Assembly (NCBI RefSeq): GCF_028877475.1
Contig: NZ_CP113527.1
Location: forward strand, 241,501-305,500
Length of the DNA: 64,000 bases
Direction of reading: 5' to 3'
Source of the DNA: Lysinibacillus irui
Lineage (GTDB): Bacteria > Bacillota > Bacilli > Bacillales_A > Planococcaceae
Position numbers and translations under genes: made by a program. Under the pieces are notes generated by a model that saw only the letters and a program-made list of their open reading frames with translations, was not told the DNA's origin and searched no databases. Shown in pieces: positions 52,601 to 61,512 of this stretch; position 1 is the stretch's first letter, and every line of letters begins with the position of its first letter.

Positions 52601-53569
52601 ATGAAAGCAATTGTTATGAATGAGTTTGGTGGATCTGATGTTTTAAGATATATAGATTGTCCTAAGCCTACTATCTCTGAAGGAGAGGTTTTAATACGCA
52701 CATCTTTTACTAGTGTCAATTATGCAGATATTAAAAACCGTACGGGTAATAAAGCGAAAGCGAATTTCCCGATGATTCTAGGCTTAGATGTTGCTGGTGT
52801 TATTGAAGAGGTTTTCGGTGATAACAGTGCTTTTCAAAAGGGTGACCAAGTCATTGCATTCCCCAAAAGTGGCGCTTACGCAGAATATGTGATAGCAAAG
52901 GAGCAATTAGTTTTTAAAGTTCCAAGTAATGTACCTTTTGAAAAGGTTGCAGCTGTACCGACTGTTTCTTTTTTATCGTATATCTTAACACATCAGATAG
53001 CACCCATTAGTCAACATGATGCTGTATTAATTCATGCTGCTTCAGGTGGAGTAGGGACAATGCTCATCCAAATGGCAAGAAAGCTTGGTGCAAAACAAAT
53101 TATTGGTACGGTAAGTAATTTAGAGAAGGCTACAATTGTTGAACAACTAGGTGCAGATCATGTCCTCATATACGATCAATTTAGTAATCATGTCAATAAA
53201 TTAACAGATGGCCGCGGTGTTGATATTGTATTTGATTCGATTGCAGGAGCTATAACCGAAGAAAGTTTGGCTTGTCTAGCACCTTATGGAACACTTGTGC
53301 AATTTGGCAATAGTGGAGGCCGTGCAGGAAACATTAAAACATCAGATTTACATAGTAGCTGCCGTAATATAAAAGGATTTAGCTTAGGCACAACTAGAGC
53401 TTCAAAACCAGAGATGTTACAACAAGTTGCGCAGGATATTTTTACTTTATTAAAAGAAGACAGCTTCCATGTGCCAATTGCTAAAGTGTTTAGTTTAGAG
53501 GAAATGCAAAAGGCGCATGATTTTATGGAGAGCCGACAGCATCAAGGGAAAATACTTATTAAAATATAA
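52601..53569 (+). CDS. Zinc-independent quinone oxidoreductase-like MDR protein
   Basis: 322 residues of the medium-chain dehydrogenase/reductase family. N-terminal GroES-like fold with SVNYADIKNRTGNKAKANFP then MILGLDVAGVIEEV, and an NADPH-binding domain AVLIHAASGGVGTMLIQMARKLGAKQIIGTVS (about 145-176) with the typical AxxGGVG motif. No structural zinc cysteines are seen, as in quinone oxidoreductases. It probably reduces quinones or alkenals with NADPH. Divergent from the alpha/beta hydrolase gene. ATG follows AACAAGGAGGGGGAAATAA. Confidence 0.9.
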   Translation: MKAIVMNEFGGSDVLRYIDCPKPTISEGEVLIRTSFTSVNYADIKNRTGNKAKANFPMILGLDVAGVIEEVFGDNSAFQKGDQVIAFPKSGAYAEYVIAKEQLVFKVPSNVPFEKVAAVPTVSFLSYILTHQIAPISQHDAVLIHAASGGVGTMLIQMARKLGAKQIIGTVSNLEKATIVEQLGADHVLIYDQFSNHVNKLTDGRGVDIVFDSIAGAITEESLACLAPYGTLVQFGNSGGRAGNIKTSDLHSSCRNIKGFSLGTTRASKPEMLQQVAQDIFTLLKEDSFHVPIAKVFSLEEMQKAHDFMESRQHQGKILIKI

Positions 53570-53580
53570 AAAAGTAAGGA

Positions 53581-53618
53581 AAAGATGACGCTCTTATAGT
53601 AAAGAGTATCATCTTTTT
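53581..53618 (+). terminator. Terminator of the oxidoreductase gene
   Basis: AAAGATGACGCTCTTA pairs with AGAGTATCATCTTT around TAGTAA, followed by TTTT. Confidence 0.8.
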
Positions 53619-53729
53619 TAGTACTGAAAACAAATCAATCAATAGCAATTTTACGGGCAAGGCCTTGCTGTTCCACTTAAAACTTTTAAGGGGCTATTTT
53701 GCTTAACACTTTTGCACCATCTTTTTTCA

Positions 53730-54536
53730 TCAACATTCTAATTCATTTAATTTTTCATAAATACGTCTTTTTCGATAGAGCATAATGCCGGTTTCTGCAA
53801 CATCCTGTATCATCCCTTTATTGGCATAAGCTCCAAAAACCATCCCTGCAATGGGAATCATCTGAAACAGCTTTTTCCAGCCTAGTTGATCGCGATATGT
53901 GTAAAAAACCTCCTGCCAACCCTGAAGCTGAGAAATCATATTGTCCGAAGCTTTTTTTGTGCTATTCATTGTAGAAAGCTCCTGTAAAATCGCTTCTTTA
54001 CCAACAATATCAGCAGAAGTAAACTGTAGGCACTTCACAATAAAAATACGCTCCATTTTATCATTCGGATCATAGCCATGAATCATGGCAATTTCCTGCA
54101 ATGTTTTTAATGCTGTTCCTAAAATAACAGGAATATCAATAGCTAACGTAAAGATTCCACCAAAGCCAGTAGAAGCTCCTTGAACGGTAGCAAACTTTAC
54201 ACGCTCATTTTGTAATTGATCGCTAAGAGTGATCATGTTTTCTAATGGGATTTGACCGATATCAGCAATGGTCAATATGTGTTGAGTGGAAGAATGGTTA
54301 CGGATTTTTTGCATCATTGCTTGCTCACTAATTAAATACTTTCCTCCTGATTGAATATAATTTCCCAATTCATCAACCAATAAAGCGATTTTATTTTGAA
54401 TAAAGACTGGGGTCATTTTATCTAAAAGCTTAAAAGGTATTCGTCCTAACTTTTCCCAAAACCATAAATCTTTTTGATCTTTTTCCCATACTTTAATTTC
54501 CTGTAAATGCTGTTCTAATTGCTCACGGTTCTCCAT
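53730..54536 (-). CDS. EcsC family protein
   Basis: 268 residues. The EcsC family pattern is seen in KDLWFWEKLGRIPFKLLDKM near the N-terminus, AMMQKIRNHSSTQHI and the glycine-rich helix TVQGASTGFGGIFTLAIDIPVILGTALKTL (about 120-148), with a C-terminal IPIAGMVFGAYANKG. In Bacillus EcsC is a peripheral or membrane-associated protein encoded beside the EcsAB ABC transporter. Here it stands alone, as EcsC paralogues often do. Function unknown. Confidence 0.85.
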   Translation of the reverse strand: MENREQLEQHLQEIKVWEKDQKDLWFWEKLGRIPFKLLDKMTPVFIQNKIALLVDELGNYIQSGGKYLISEQAMMQKIRNHSSTQHILTIADIGQIPLENMITLSDQLQNERVKFATVQGASTGFGGIFTLAIDIPVILGTALKTLQEIAMIHGYDPNDKMERIFIVKCLQFTSADIVGKEAILQELSTMNSTKKASDNMISQLQGWQEVFYTYRDQLGWKKLFQMIPIAGMVFGAYANKGMIQDVAETGIMLYRKRRIYEKLNELEC

Positions 54537-54801
54537 CTCGTTTAATCCCCTTATGTGTCCATTTAATTTTAATGATTTAGCATATGTTATTTATTTAAGG
54601 TCTGCCGAATCTAGATCTAGCCTCCAACGGATGTCTCAGATTTTGAAGAGGAGATTTTTAAGCCTTGCTCGATAAAATCTGAACGCTTTGTTTAGCTGTA
54701 CCAAAGTGATCTATGCAGAATCTGAGGCTTAATTGATATACGAAAAAATGTTTTAAAGGTTTCGCTTTATTTAATGAGTATTTCGACAAATAAAGAATAA
54801 G

Positions 54802-56178
54802 TCAGCGTTGCCAAACAGAAGCAAGCAGCGCGATGCCATCATTAATTTGCCCAAGTGTCAGTCCACCGTAACCAATAATGACCATTGCCTCATTGGTTCC
54901 ATTTTGATAGGCAGTAGAGCAAGGGTAGACACGAATGCCTACTTCTTGTGCAAGCTGGATCGCTTTTTTCTCAGTAAGATAATGAGGTAACTTCAAAACA
55001 ATATGGAGCCCTGATTTTTCACCGATTACCTGAAAGTCATTTGAAAAATGCTGAGAGATAGATGTCAGTAATGCTTGCTGTTTTTTACGATAAATTGTCC
55101 GCATTTTAGCCAAATGTTTATCGAATTGTCCTTGTGCGAGAAAATCTGCTAAGACAAGCTGGTCTACTTTGGAGACAACCGATTTTTGCTCTTGGTGGAA
55201 GGTCATAAATGGTGCGACTAAAGATTTTGGTAGAATCATATAACTTATACGTAATGATGGGAGCAATGTTTTCGAGAATGTTCCGAAATAGATAACGTGT
55301 TGAAGCTGGTCCATCTTAGCTAATGAAGGGATTGGAAGTCCCTTAAACCGAAACTCCGAATCGTAATCATCTTCTATAATAAGAGTCTCGTTCGAGATAG
55401 CCCATTGTAACAATGCAGCTCTTCTTTCCATTGTCATAATCATGCCCAAGGGGAATTGGTGAGCCGGTGTTGTGTATAACATGTGAATTGTTTTTAAGGG
55501 AAGTGTTATTCCCGAATTATCCACAGGAATTGCCTCTGTTGATAATCCACACTGCTGTATGATTGCACGTACTCGTTTAAAGCCTGGTTCTTCTAAACCA
55601 ACCCGAGTAGTTGAACCAAGAAAAAGACAGAGGGCTAAAAGCTGGCTTTGCGTACCACTATAAATAAACACCTGTGAAGCGTCACACACGACCCCTCGGG
55701 AGCGTTCTACATAGCGGGCAATCTCCATACGTAAAACAGTTTCTCCTTCCCAAGGGCTTGTTGATAAGTTGTCGCAATTAAAATGCTTTTTCATGAGCTT
55801 GTGCCAAACAGCGTAAGGAAACGCTTCGTTATCCACATGGCCATTAGTAAAATCGAATTGTATGTTATCTTGGGGGTTGGTTGTGCTTGGAGCAGCAATT
55901 TGTTGTTCGACATGCTGCTGCAGCCAATCAAATTCAAATGGAGCAATGTAATAACCGGATCGTTCTTTGCTATAAATATAGCCTTCTGCAAGTAATTGTT
56001 CATAGGCTTCCTTTATAGTATGCACACTGACATCCAGCATTTGAGCAAGAGCACGTTTTGAGGGCAATTGCTCATGAGCGAGTAATCTTTTAGTTAAAAT
56101 AGAGTGCTTTATTTCTTCATAGATTTGTATGTACTTAGCTGAATTTCCTGTAAATGAAATAGAGAGCTCCACATTCAA
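54802..56178 (-). CDS. MocR/PdxR-type GntR-aminotransferase regulator
   Basis: 458 residues: N-terminal GntR winged HTH (YIQIYEEIKHSILTKRLLAH then LPSKRALAQMLDVSVHTIKEAYEQL, about 16-72) fused to a fold-type I aminotransferase domain. The PLP Lys lies in YFGTFSKTLLPSLRISYMIL (about 293-312) and the PLP phosphate-binding region is upstream at YSGTQSQLLALCLFL. MocR proteins use bound PLP to sense vitamin B6 or amino compounds. The divergent GNAT gene 91 bases away is its likely target. ATG follows ACCAAAGGAGGTTTTGA. Confidence 0.9.
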   Translation of the reverse strand: MNVELSISFTGNSAKYIQIYEEIKHSILTKRLLAHEQLPSKRALAQMLDVSVHTIKEAYEQLLAEGYIYSKERSGYYIAPFEFDWLQQHVEQQIAAPSTTNPQDNIQFDFTNGHVDNEAFPYAVWHKLMKKHFNCDNLSTSPWEGETVLRMEIARYVERSRGVVCDASQVFIYSGTQSQLLALCLFLGSTTRVGLEEPGFKRVRAIIQQCGLSTEAIPVDNSGITLPLKTIHMLYTTPAHQFPLGMIMTMERRAALLQWAISNETLIIEDDYDSEFRFKGLPIPSLAKMDQLQHVIYFGTFSKTLLPSLRISYMILPKSLVAPFMTFHQEQKSVVSKVDQLVLADFLAQGQFDKHLAKMRTIYRKKQQALLTSISQHFSNDFQVIGEKSGLHIVLKLPHYLTEKKAIQLAQEVGIRVYPCSTAYQNGTNEAMVIIGYGGLTLGQINDGIALLASVWQR

Positions 56179-56269
56179 AACCTCCTTTGGTATGGTCGTT
56201 TTTTTAATAATTGGATATATCCATCATATCAATTTTGTCGTTAAATAAGTAGAAAAGGAGTGAAGTGTA

Positions 56270-56854
56270 GTGGAATTCATTACATTAGAAAATGAAGTAG
56301 TCAAACTAAAGCCTTTAGAGTTAAGCGATATTCAAGGACTTCTAAAGGCAGGTAGTTATCCAGAGATTTGGTCACATATGTCCACAACTATAGAAAAAAG
56401 GGAGGATGTGAATAACTTTGTGGAAAACGCACTACTTACAAGAAGCGGTAAAACTGAGTTTCCTTTTGTGATTGTGGATAAACAATCGGGGAATATTATT
56501 GGCTCTACTCGTTATATGGATATTGATGACAAGCATCAACGACTAGAGATAGGGTATACATGGCTGACACCCGCATACTGGCGCACAGCTATTAATACCC
56601 ATTGTAAATATTTATTATTACAATATTGTTTTGAATACCTTCATTTACAACGAGTTCAAATCAAAACAGATCATGAAAATATCCGTTCTCAAAGAGCTAT
56701 TGAACGTATAGGTGCCACAAAGGAAGGGATATTGCGTAATCATATGATTCGCAAAGATGGGACAATTCGGCATACAGTGATGTACAGTATTACAATTGAA
56801 GAATGGCCACAGGTGAAAAAACATGTAGAAGATTTATTAGTGCAAAGTAAATAA
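56270..56854 (+). CDS. GNAT-family N-acetyltransferase (RimJ/RimL type)
   Basis: 194 residues. Acetyl-CoA-binding pattern: LEIGYTWLTPAYWRTAINTHCKYLLLQYCFE (about 96-126) and the V-Q-I-K-T-D-x-x-N-x-R-S-Q-R-A-I-E-R-I-G-A block (residues about 130-150), typical of the RimJ/RimL branch that acetylates proteins or small amines. It starts with GTG at 56270 after AAAAGGAGTGAAGTGTA. It is divergent from the MocR-type regulator, which may control it. Acceptor unknown. Confidence 0.88.
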   Translation: MEFITLENEVVKLKPLELSDIQGLLKAGSYPEIWSHMSTTIEKREDVNNFVENALLTRSGKTEFPFVIVDKQSGNIIGSTRYMDIDDKHQRLEIGYTWLTPAYWRTAINTHCKYLLLQYCFEYLHLQRVQIKTDHENIRSQRAIERIGATKEGILRNHMIRKDGTIRHTVMYSITIEEWPQVKKHVEDLLVQSK

Positions 56855-56967
56855 ATAAAGGTATAAAATGGAATTTAATTAATCGATAAATCCGTTTTTT
56901 CTTATAAAAAGTGTCAAAAAATAATAGGAAGGGTAGAGTACCTAAAACTTGAAAGAGGGTAATCTAC

Positions 56968-58143
56968 TTGAAACCAAAATATACTTTAAGACAAATTTAT
57001 GGTGATAATGCTGTGTATACACCAAGAACACCGTATAGTGATAATCCTTGGATGATGGATGATCCTCATAAGCTAGATGCTTTAACCTCAAGAGAAGTAG
57101 CTATTGCTGATATCCCCGTATTAGTACACCGAGCCACACAAACAGAAAAAGCTCAAGAGCTACATGAAGTGGCAGGGTTACCTTGGGTTGAACAGCCCTA
57201 TAGTTATGAAACCAAAGAGGAATATTTGGCACAAATTCAATCTTGGTGTGAGGAAGGAAAGACAATTGTTTGTCAATATATCCATGACTTGGAGCACATG
57301 GATCGTCAATGCTATTGGATGGATGCCGAGAAATTTAATGAGCTGAATACAAAAGCATATATCGATCATCTAATCGACAGTAAATTCGTGCCGAGCCGTT
57401 TAAATGTTGAGACATATAGACTTTCGGATGCCATTAAAAATTGGCAGCCACCAGTTGTACTAAAGCCCGGAGATGATTCTCCAACATCTGGGGGGTATGG
57501 TGTCATCATCTGTCATAATAAAGAAGAGCTAACAGAAGGCTTACGGCAATTTAGAATGACCGGTACGGAGAGCATAATTATTGAGGAACTTTTACAGACA
57601 AAGGACAATTATAGCTGTCAATTTGTTTATTCAGAGGAGCTAGGTATTCAATACTTGGGAGCCTCTCAACAAATTACCGATGATAATGGCATTTATGAAG
57701 GGAATATTATAGTAGAAAAAGTCCCTGAAAAAGTTATTGAAGTGGGAAGACATATTATGGAACGTGGTGTTGAAGAAGGTTTTGTTGGAGTGGCTGGCTT
57801 TGATTTAATCGTCACGGAGGCGGGAGATGTTCAAGCCATAGACTTAAATTTTCGTCAAAATGGTTCTACCTCTATGCTGATGTTTCATGAAGCTTTAGGG
57901 AAGCCCATTAATAAATTTGCTTCTTATGCAGCACCAAGCCCAGAAAAGAATAAGCACTTTTTTCAAACAATCAAGACATTGATTGAACAAGGGACGTTGT
58001 TTCCGCTATCTTTCTATGATGGCGATTACTTTGAAGAGCCTATAGCATCTAGATTCGTTGGCATATGGTATGCTGATACACTAGATGAAATTGAAAAGCT
58101 AGAGCAGAAGTTAGTGTATGAAGAAGAAAAGAATGGTCATTAA
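56968..58143 (+). CDS. ATP-grasp family protein of unknown substrate
   Basis: 391 residues. The ATP-grasp core spans about 140-320: PVVLKPGDDSPTSGGYGVIICHN with the phosphate-binding Lys and Gly-rich loop, SIIIEELLQTKDNYSCQFVY (acidic adenine-binding loop), and the metal site AGFDLIVTEAGDVQAIDLNFRQNGST with D-x-N-x-R. Such enzymes form amide or peptide bonds through acyl phosphates. The N-terminal 100 residues are not recognisable. There are no neighbouring biosynthetic genes except the GNAT enzyme upstream. TTG 56968 follows AAAGAGGGTAATCTAC. The 3' end forms half of a terminator. Confidence 0.8.
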   Translation: MKPKYTLRQIYGDNAVYTPRTPYSDNPWMMDDPHKLDALTSREVAIADIPVLVHRATQTEKAQELHEVAGLPWVEQPYSYETKEEYLAQIQSWCEEGKTIVCQYIHDLEHMDRQCYWMDAEKFNELNTKAYIDHLIDSKFVPSRLNVETYRLSDAIKNWQPPVVLKPGDDSPTSGGYGVIICHNKEELTEGLRQFRMTGTESIIIEELLQTKDNYSCQFVYSEELGIQYLGASQQITDDNGIYEGNIIVEKVPEKVIEVGRHIMERGVEEGFVGVAGFDLIVTEAGDVQAIDLNFRQNGSTSMLMFHEALGKPINKFASYAAPSPEKNKHFFQTIKTLIEQGTLFPLSFYDGDYFEEPIASRFVGIWYADTLDEIEKLEQKLVYEEEKNGH

Positions 58144-58160
58144 TCGACCATTCTTTTTTT
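58128..58160. terminator. Bidirectional terminator that encodes both C-termini
   Basis: AAAGAATGGTC (58128-58138) pairs perfectly with GACCATTCTTT (58146-58156) around ATTAATC, with T-runs on both strands. The stem contains the final codons of the ATP-grasp gene and of the convergent ABC permease gene. Confidence 0.85.
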
Positions 58161-58847
58161 ATAGATAATTGCCGCTAAAATCCAAGAAAGAAGAGACCAT
58201 ACAATAATCGTAATCATAGGAATAATCACATCTGTCATAGTGTACTTACCTTCTAATGCTTCCGCTAAAAGTAATAACTGTGAGCTTGGGAGCCATTCCG
58301 CTAATTTTAAGATTGGGTAAGTCGAAGATAGAGCTAAGGCCATAGGACCGAATGAGAAGATCAACATTATAGGCAGCACAATGATAGATGCTTCCATGAT
58401 TGATTTAGCAAATAATCCACAAATTGTACCTAGAGCAATATAAAACACAGCAGAAAGTAATAATGCAATTGCTAAGATAAAAAGGTTCGCAGGTTCGTAG
58501 CCAACTAGAAAAATAGCCAGTGCTACAGAAACAATTGTAATAATTAGAACAAACAAGCTTTTACCAATCAAAATATCTCCAAGTGAGGCTGGGGAGAGCA
58601 TGAGACTGCGAAGAGTGTTTTTTTCTTTTTCTTCTGCAATTAAACTACATTGTACGTAGGTGGTCACTATGGAGAACGTTAAATTAATTGGTAAGAAATA
58701 TATGTTAATGGTATTTGCACCTGTTTGATTATATAAAAATGCCATTACAAGTGGTAATAACACCATAGATGATACAGCATAGTTACGTGAGAATTCCTTA
58801 TAATCCTTCATCAATATAGCTTGAATACGTGTCATTGAAATATTCAT
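58140..58847 (-). CDS. ABC-2 type transporter permease
   Basis: 235 residues with six hydrophobic segments, typical of the ABC-2 permease group: YAVSSMVLLPLVMAFLYNQ near the N-terminus, the cytoplasmic loop CSLIAEEKEKNTLRSLMLSP (about 66-85, E-x-E-x-x-T-L family motif) and helices to the end. It pairs with the ATPase whose stop overlaps its start by four bases. Such exporters move peptides, drugs or lipids. The neighbouring LytTR protein is the likely regulator. ATG is embedded in the ATPase stop region. Confidence 0.88.
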   Translation of the reverse strand: MNISMTRIQAILMKDYKEFSRNYAVSSMVLLPLVMAFLYNQTGANTINIYFLPINLTFSIVTTYVQCSLIAEEKEKNTLRSLMLSPASLGDILIGKSLFVLIITIVSVALAIFLVGYEPANLFILAIALLLSAVFYIALGTICGLFAKSIMEASIIVLPIMLIFSFGPMALALSSTYPILKLAEWLPSSQLLLLAEALEGKYTMTDVIIPMITIIVWSLLSWILAAIIYKKRMVD

Positions 58848-59692
58848 ACTAAATCACTCCCTGTTATTTGCATAAAAATGTCACCAAGTGTTGGCTCGTT
58901 TGTATAGATACATCTAACTTGCTCTGATTGCATCCATTGATATAATTTTTCTGCATCCTGAGCACCATTTTCTATAATTTCCTGAGCACCATTTTTAAGC
59001 TCTACTGTAATAGTGTCAGTACCAAATTCTTTTTTTAGGTCTTTTGGAGCTCCTATTGCTCGGATTTTCCCTTTATGGAGGAAAGCAACACGGTCACAAA
59101 GTATTTCTGCCTCGCTCATATCGTGGGTTGTTAAAAAAATAGTTGTCCCCATATCATTTAATCTTCTTAAGCCATTATAAATATGCTGCGTATTGACAGG
59201 ATCAAGTGCAGAAGTAGGCTCATCTAAAAACAATAATTCGGGCTTATGCATGATGGCACGTGCAAGTGTAACACGTTGAATCATTCCTTTTGAGAGCTGA
59301 CTAATCTTCTTTTTTCGGTCTGCATATAAATTGACAAAGTCTAAAGCTTCTTTGACAGCAGAATTAGGTATCTCATATAAATTACTGTAGAGTAATAAAT
59401 TTTCCTCAATAGATAGTCTTGTGTACAGTCCACTATTATCTGTTAAAATACCAAAACGTTTTCGATTTTGACTTTGCTTCATGTCAGTTGCTGGCTGACC
59501 AAATAATAGAACATTGCCAGCAGATTTATCTGTTTGTGCGGTTAATATTTTAATAGTAGTAGTTTTACCTGAACCACTCGGTCCAAGAAAGCCAAATATT
59601 TCGCCTTTCTGAATAGTAAAGGAAACATCTTGTAATGCTGTCTCTTTATTAAAAGTTTTTTTCAAATGTTGCACATCAATCACTGCGTTCAT
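58844..59692 (-). CDS. ABC transporter ATPase (drug/peptide exporter type)
   Basis: 282 residues with all ABC motifs: Walker A GPSGSGKTTTIKILTA (about 37-52), signature LSKGMIQRVTLARAIM (about 134-149), Walker B LLFLDEPTSALDPVNT and H-loop FLTTHDMSEAEILC. The C-terminal extension (TITVELKNGAQEIIENGAQD) is usual in ABC-2 exporter ATPases. ATG is preceded by CAGGAGGTTACACATGAA. Operon with the permease gene, and probably under control of the LytTR/ABC-like protein encoded 145 bases upstream. Confidence 0.92.
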   Translation of the reverse strand: MNAVIDVQHLKKTFNKETALQDVSFTIQKGEIFGFLGPSGSGKTTTIKILTAQTDKSAGNVLLFGQPATDMKQSQNRKRFGILTDNSGLYTRLSIEENLLLYSNLYEIPNSAVKEALDFVNLYADRKKKISQLSKGMIQRVTLARAIMHKPELLFLDEPTSALDPVNTQHIYNGLRRLNDMGTTIFLTTHDMSEAEILCDRVAFLHKGKIRAIGAPKDLKKEFGTDTITVELKNGAQEIIENGAQDAEKLYQWMQSEQVRCIYTNEPTLGDIFMQITGSDLV

Positions 59693-59837
59693 GTGTAACC
59701 TCCTGTTTGTTGTTGATGTCTATACTATAATCAACAATAGTAAGGCTCACAGTAAAAATTGCGTGAAAGGCAGAAAAATGACCTTCAGTGGAACCTTATT
59801 AAAGGTGACAGGAGTCGTTTATTTCCTGGGAAATCTA

Positions 59838-60794
59838 CTAAATTCCGAGTATTTCCTTTAAATCTGCCAGTTTATTTTTCGACAGGGGAACTACTGTCTT
59901 TTCTGTACTGTTGAGTGCTAGGCTATAGCTATTGCGTGTCCATGTAATGATCTCTCGAACCTTTTGTAGGTTAACGATATAAGAACGATGACTTCTAAAA
60001 AAGCCGAAAGGTGTCAATTTTTGCTCTAGCTCATTAAGGGATAAAGAACATGGGTATGCTTCACCAGCAACAAAGACAGAAACAACCCCATCAACACTTT
60101 CAATATAATCAATTTCAGGTGGATTAAATAAAATAATCTTGTCATTTTTCTTTGTAGGAATCTTATCAAGCCGAATTGGTGCGCTCTCAAATGGCTGTGG
60201 AGTATGTTCTACCTCCTCCTCCTTAACATCCAATGTATGTAAACCAGTTCCATCTAGCCTATGTATAACCGTACTTGTAATCATTAAGTCTTCCAAATTA
60301 TTCGAGAGTAAAATAATACTTTTTTGTTGCTCGACTAAGCGTTTTAATAATTTTTGGATATTTTGTTTAGAAAAATCATCAATGTTTTGAAAGGGCTCTT
60401 CTAAAACTTGCATAGGCGATTGGTGGAGATATGTAGTCAAAAGCTTTAATCGCTGTTTTTCACCAGTAGAAAGTTTATGGATTTTAGTGTTTTTTTGTTC
60501 CATAAGGCTAAGTAATTTTAATAAATTCTCTTTTTCCCTAGTTGAATGATGAAAAAGCTTTAAAAAAAACTGTAAATGCTCGAGGACAGTTAGGCGCTCA
60601 TACAAGGCACTCTCACGAAAGTATGTAAAAGTATTCTTTTGCTTCATAAACCATTGCATCAATGTATGTATTTTAGAAACATCAGTGTAGATCCCAATGA
60701 TTGTACCAGGTTGTAAGGACAGGTGAAAACTTGGATAAATAACATTACCTCCTTCAATATAGGGATCAACGTCAATATTAATGTTACGTTCCAT
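59838..60794 (-). CDS. LytTR regulator fused to a degenerate ABC ATPase-like domain
   Basis: 318 residues. The N-terminal 190 residues look like an ABC ATPase: LTVLEHLQFFLKLF, the signature HKLSTGEKQRLKLLTTYLHQS (about 138-158) and VLEEPFQNIDDFSKQN in place of Walker B. However, Walker A is absent: GTIIGIYTDVSKIHTL stands where GxxGxGKT should be. The C-terminal 95 residues are a LytTR DNA-binding domain with IDYIESVDGVVSVFVAGEAY and FFRSHRSYIVNLQKVREI (F-x-R-x-H-R-S-x-x-V-N). The protein probably senses or binds the neighbouring ABC exporter and regulates it. ATG is preceded by TTAGGAGGAACAAAG. Confidence 0.85.
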   Translation of the reverse strand: MERNINIDVDPYIEGGNVIYPSFHLSLQPGTIIGIYTDVSKIHTLMQWFMKQKNTFTYFRESALYERLTVLEHLQFFLKLFHHSTREKENLLKLLSLMEQKNTKIHKLSTGEKQRLKLLTTYLHQSPMQVLEEPFQNIDDFSKQNIQKLLKRLVEQQKSIILLSNNLEDLMITSTVIHRLDGTGLHTLDVKEEEVEHTPQPFESAPIRLDKIPTKKNDKIILFNPPEIDYIESVDGVVSVFVAGEAYPCSLSLNELEQKLTPFGFFRSHRSYIVNLQKVREIITWTRNSYSLALNSTEKTVVPLSKNKLADLKEILGI

Positions 60795-60805
60795 CTTTGT
60801 TCCTC

Positions 60806-61384
60806 CTAAATTTTGTTCTCTTGTAAAAAGCTTTTAATGTCAGTTTGTGCTTGTAGGAAGCTACTGTAGCAATAATTAGAGTTGGACGCATCCATAAAAC
60901 CATGAAGCCCCTGATATTGTTTCAGATGGACATTTGGTATGCTCACAAGTGCTTGTTTTAAGGTTTTAACATCAAAGCTACTTTCCTGACTAGGTAAAAT
61001 AACCAAGGTTGGACAGGAAGGTCTAACATCTATATATTGACGTATACGTGAACCATAAACACAAACGATTCGGTGGAGGGGAAGTGCTGATAATCTCCAA
61101 GCTAAAGTGGCCCCTACACTATATCCAATTAATACTACTTCTTCGTAGTCTTCACATGCTTTTAGCAGTTTTTGTGAAAGTAATTCAATAGGAGTATCGA
61201 ATCCAACTGTCTGTACGAAAAAGTCATAAGCTTGTTTTTCCTGTTCATATGGAAAGGAAAGTCCCTCTGGATAGAGCGAAATACAGGTAGTAGTTGTGTT
61301 GTCATCACAGTAAGCTCTCTCCTGTTCTTTAATAAAATGATTTACCCCATATATTTCGTGTAATATAAATAGTATCCTTTTCAT
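60806..61384 (-). CDS. Alpha/beta hydrolase, dienelactone hydrolase-like
   Basis: 192 residues. Strand RILFILHEIYGVNHFIKEQE near the start is the pattern of dienelactone hydrolases (HEIYG), and the nucleophile elbow VLIGYSVGATLAWRLSAL (Ser about 98 in G-Y-S-V-G) and late His GLHGFMDASN complete a plausible triad. ATG 61384 follows AAAGAGGTAATC. Upstream in-frame starts up to 61510 have no site and overlap a terminator hairpin. It lies 11 bases upstream of the LytTR/ABC-like gene and is probably cotranscribed with it. Substrate unknown. Confidence 0.78.
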   Translation of the reverse strand: MKRILFILHEIYGVNHFIKEQERAYCDDNTTTTCISLYPEGLSFPYEQEKQAYDFFVQTVGFDTPIELLSQKLLKACEDYEEVVLIGYSVGATLAWRLSALPLHRIVCVYGSRIRQYIDVRPSCPTLVILPSQESSFDVKTLKQALVSIPNVHLKQYQGLHGFMDASNSNYCYSSFLQAQTDIKSFLQENKI

Positions 61385-61472
61385 GATTACCTCTTTAACT
61401 TTTTCCAATAGTTTATCAAAAAGTAACGTTAACGTATATTTTGGAAATTTATGAATGTTCCTTTTTGAAATG

Positions 61473-61508
61473 AAAAAAAGCTGTCCGACTACTCGAACAG
61501 ACTTTTTC
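61473..61508 (-). terminator. Terminator of the SLH-protein gene
   Basis: On the minus strand GAAAAAGTCTGTTCGA pairs with CGGACAGCTTTTTTTC around GTAGT, with a T-run after it. It lies right after the stop of the SLH fragment. Confidence 0.8.
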
Positions 61509-61512
61509 AATA

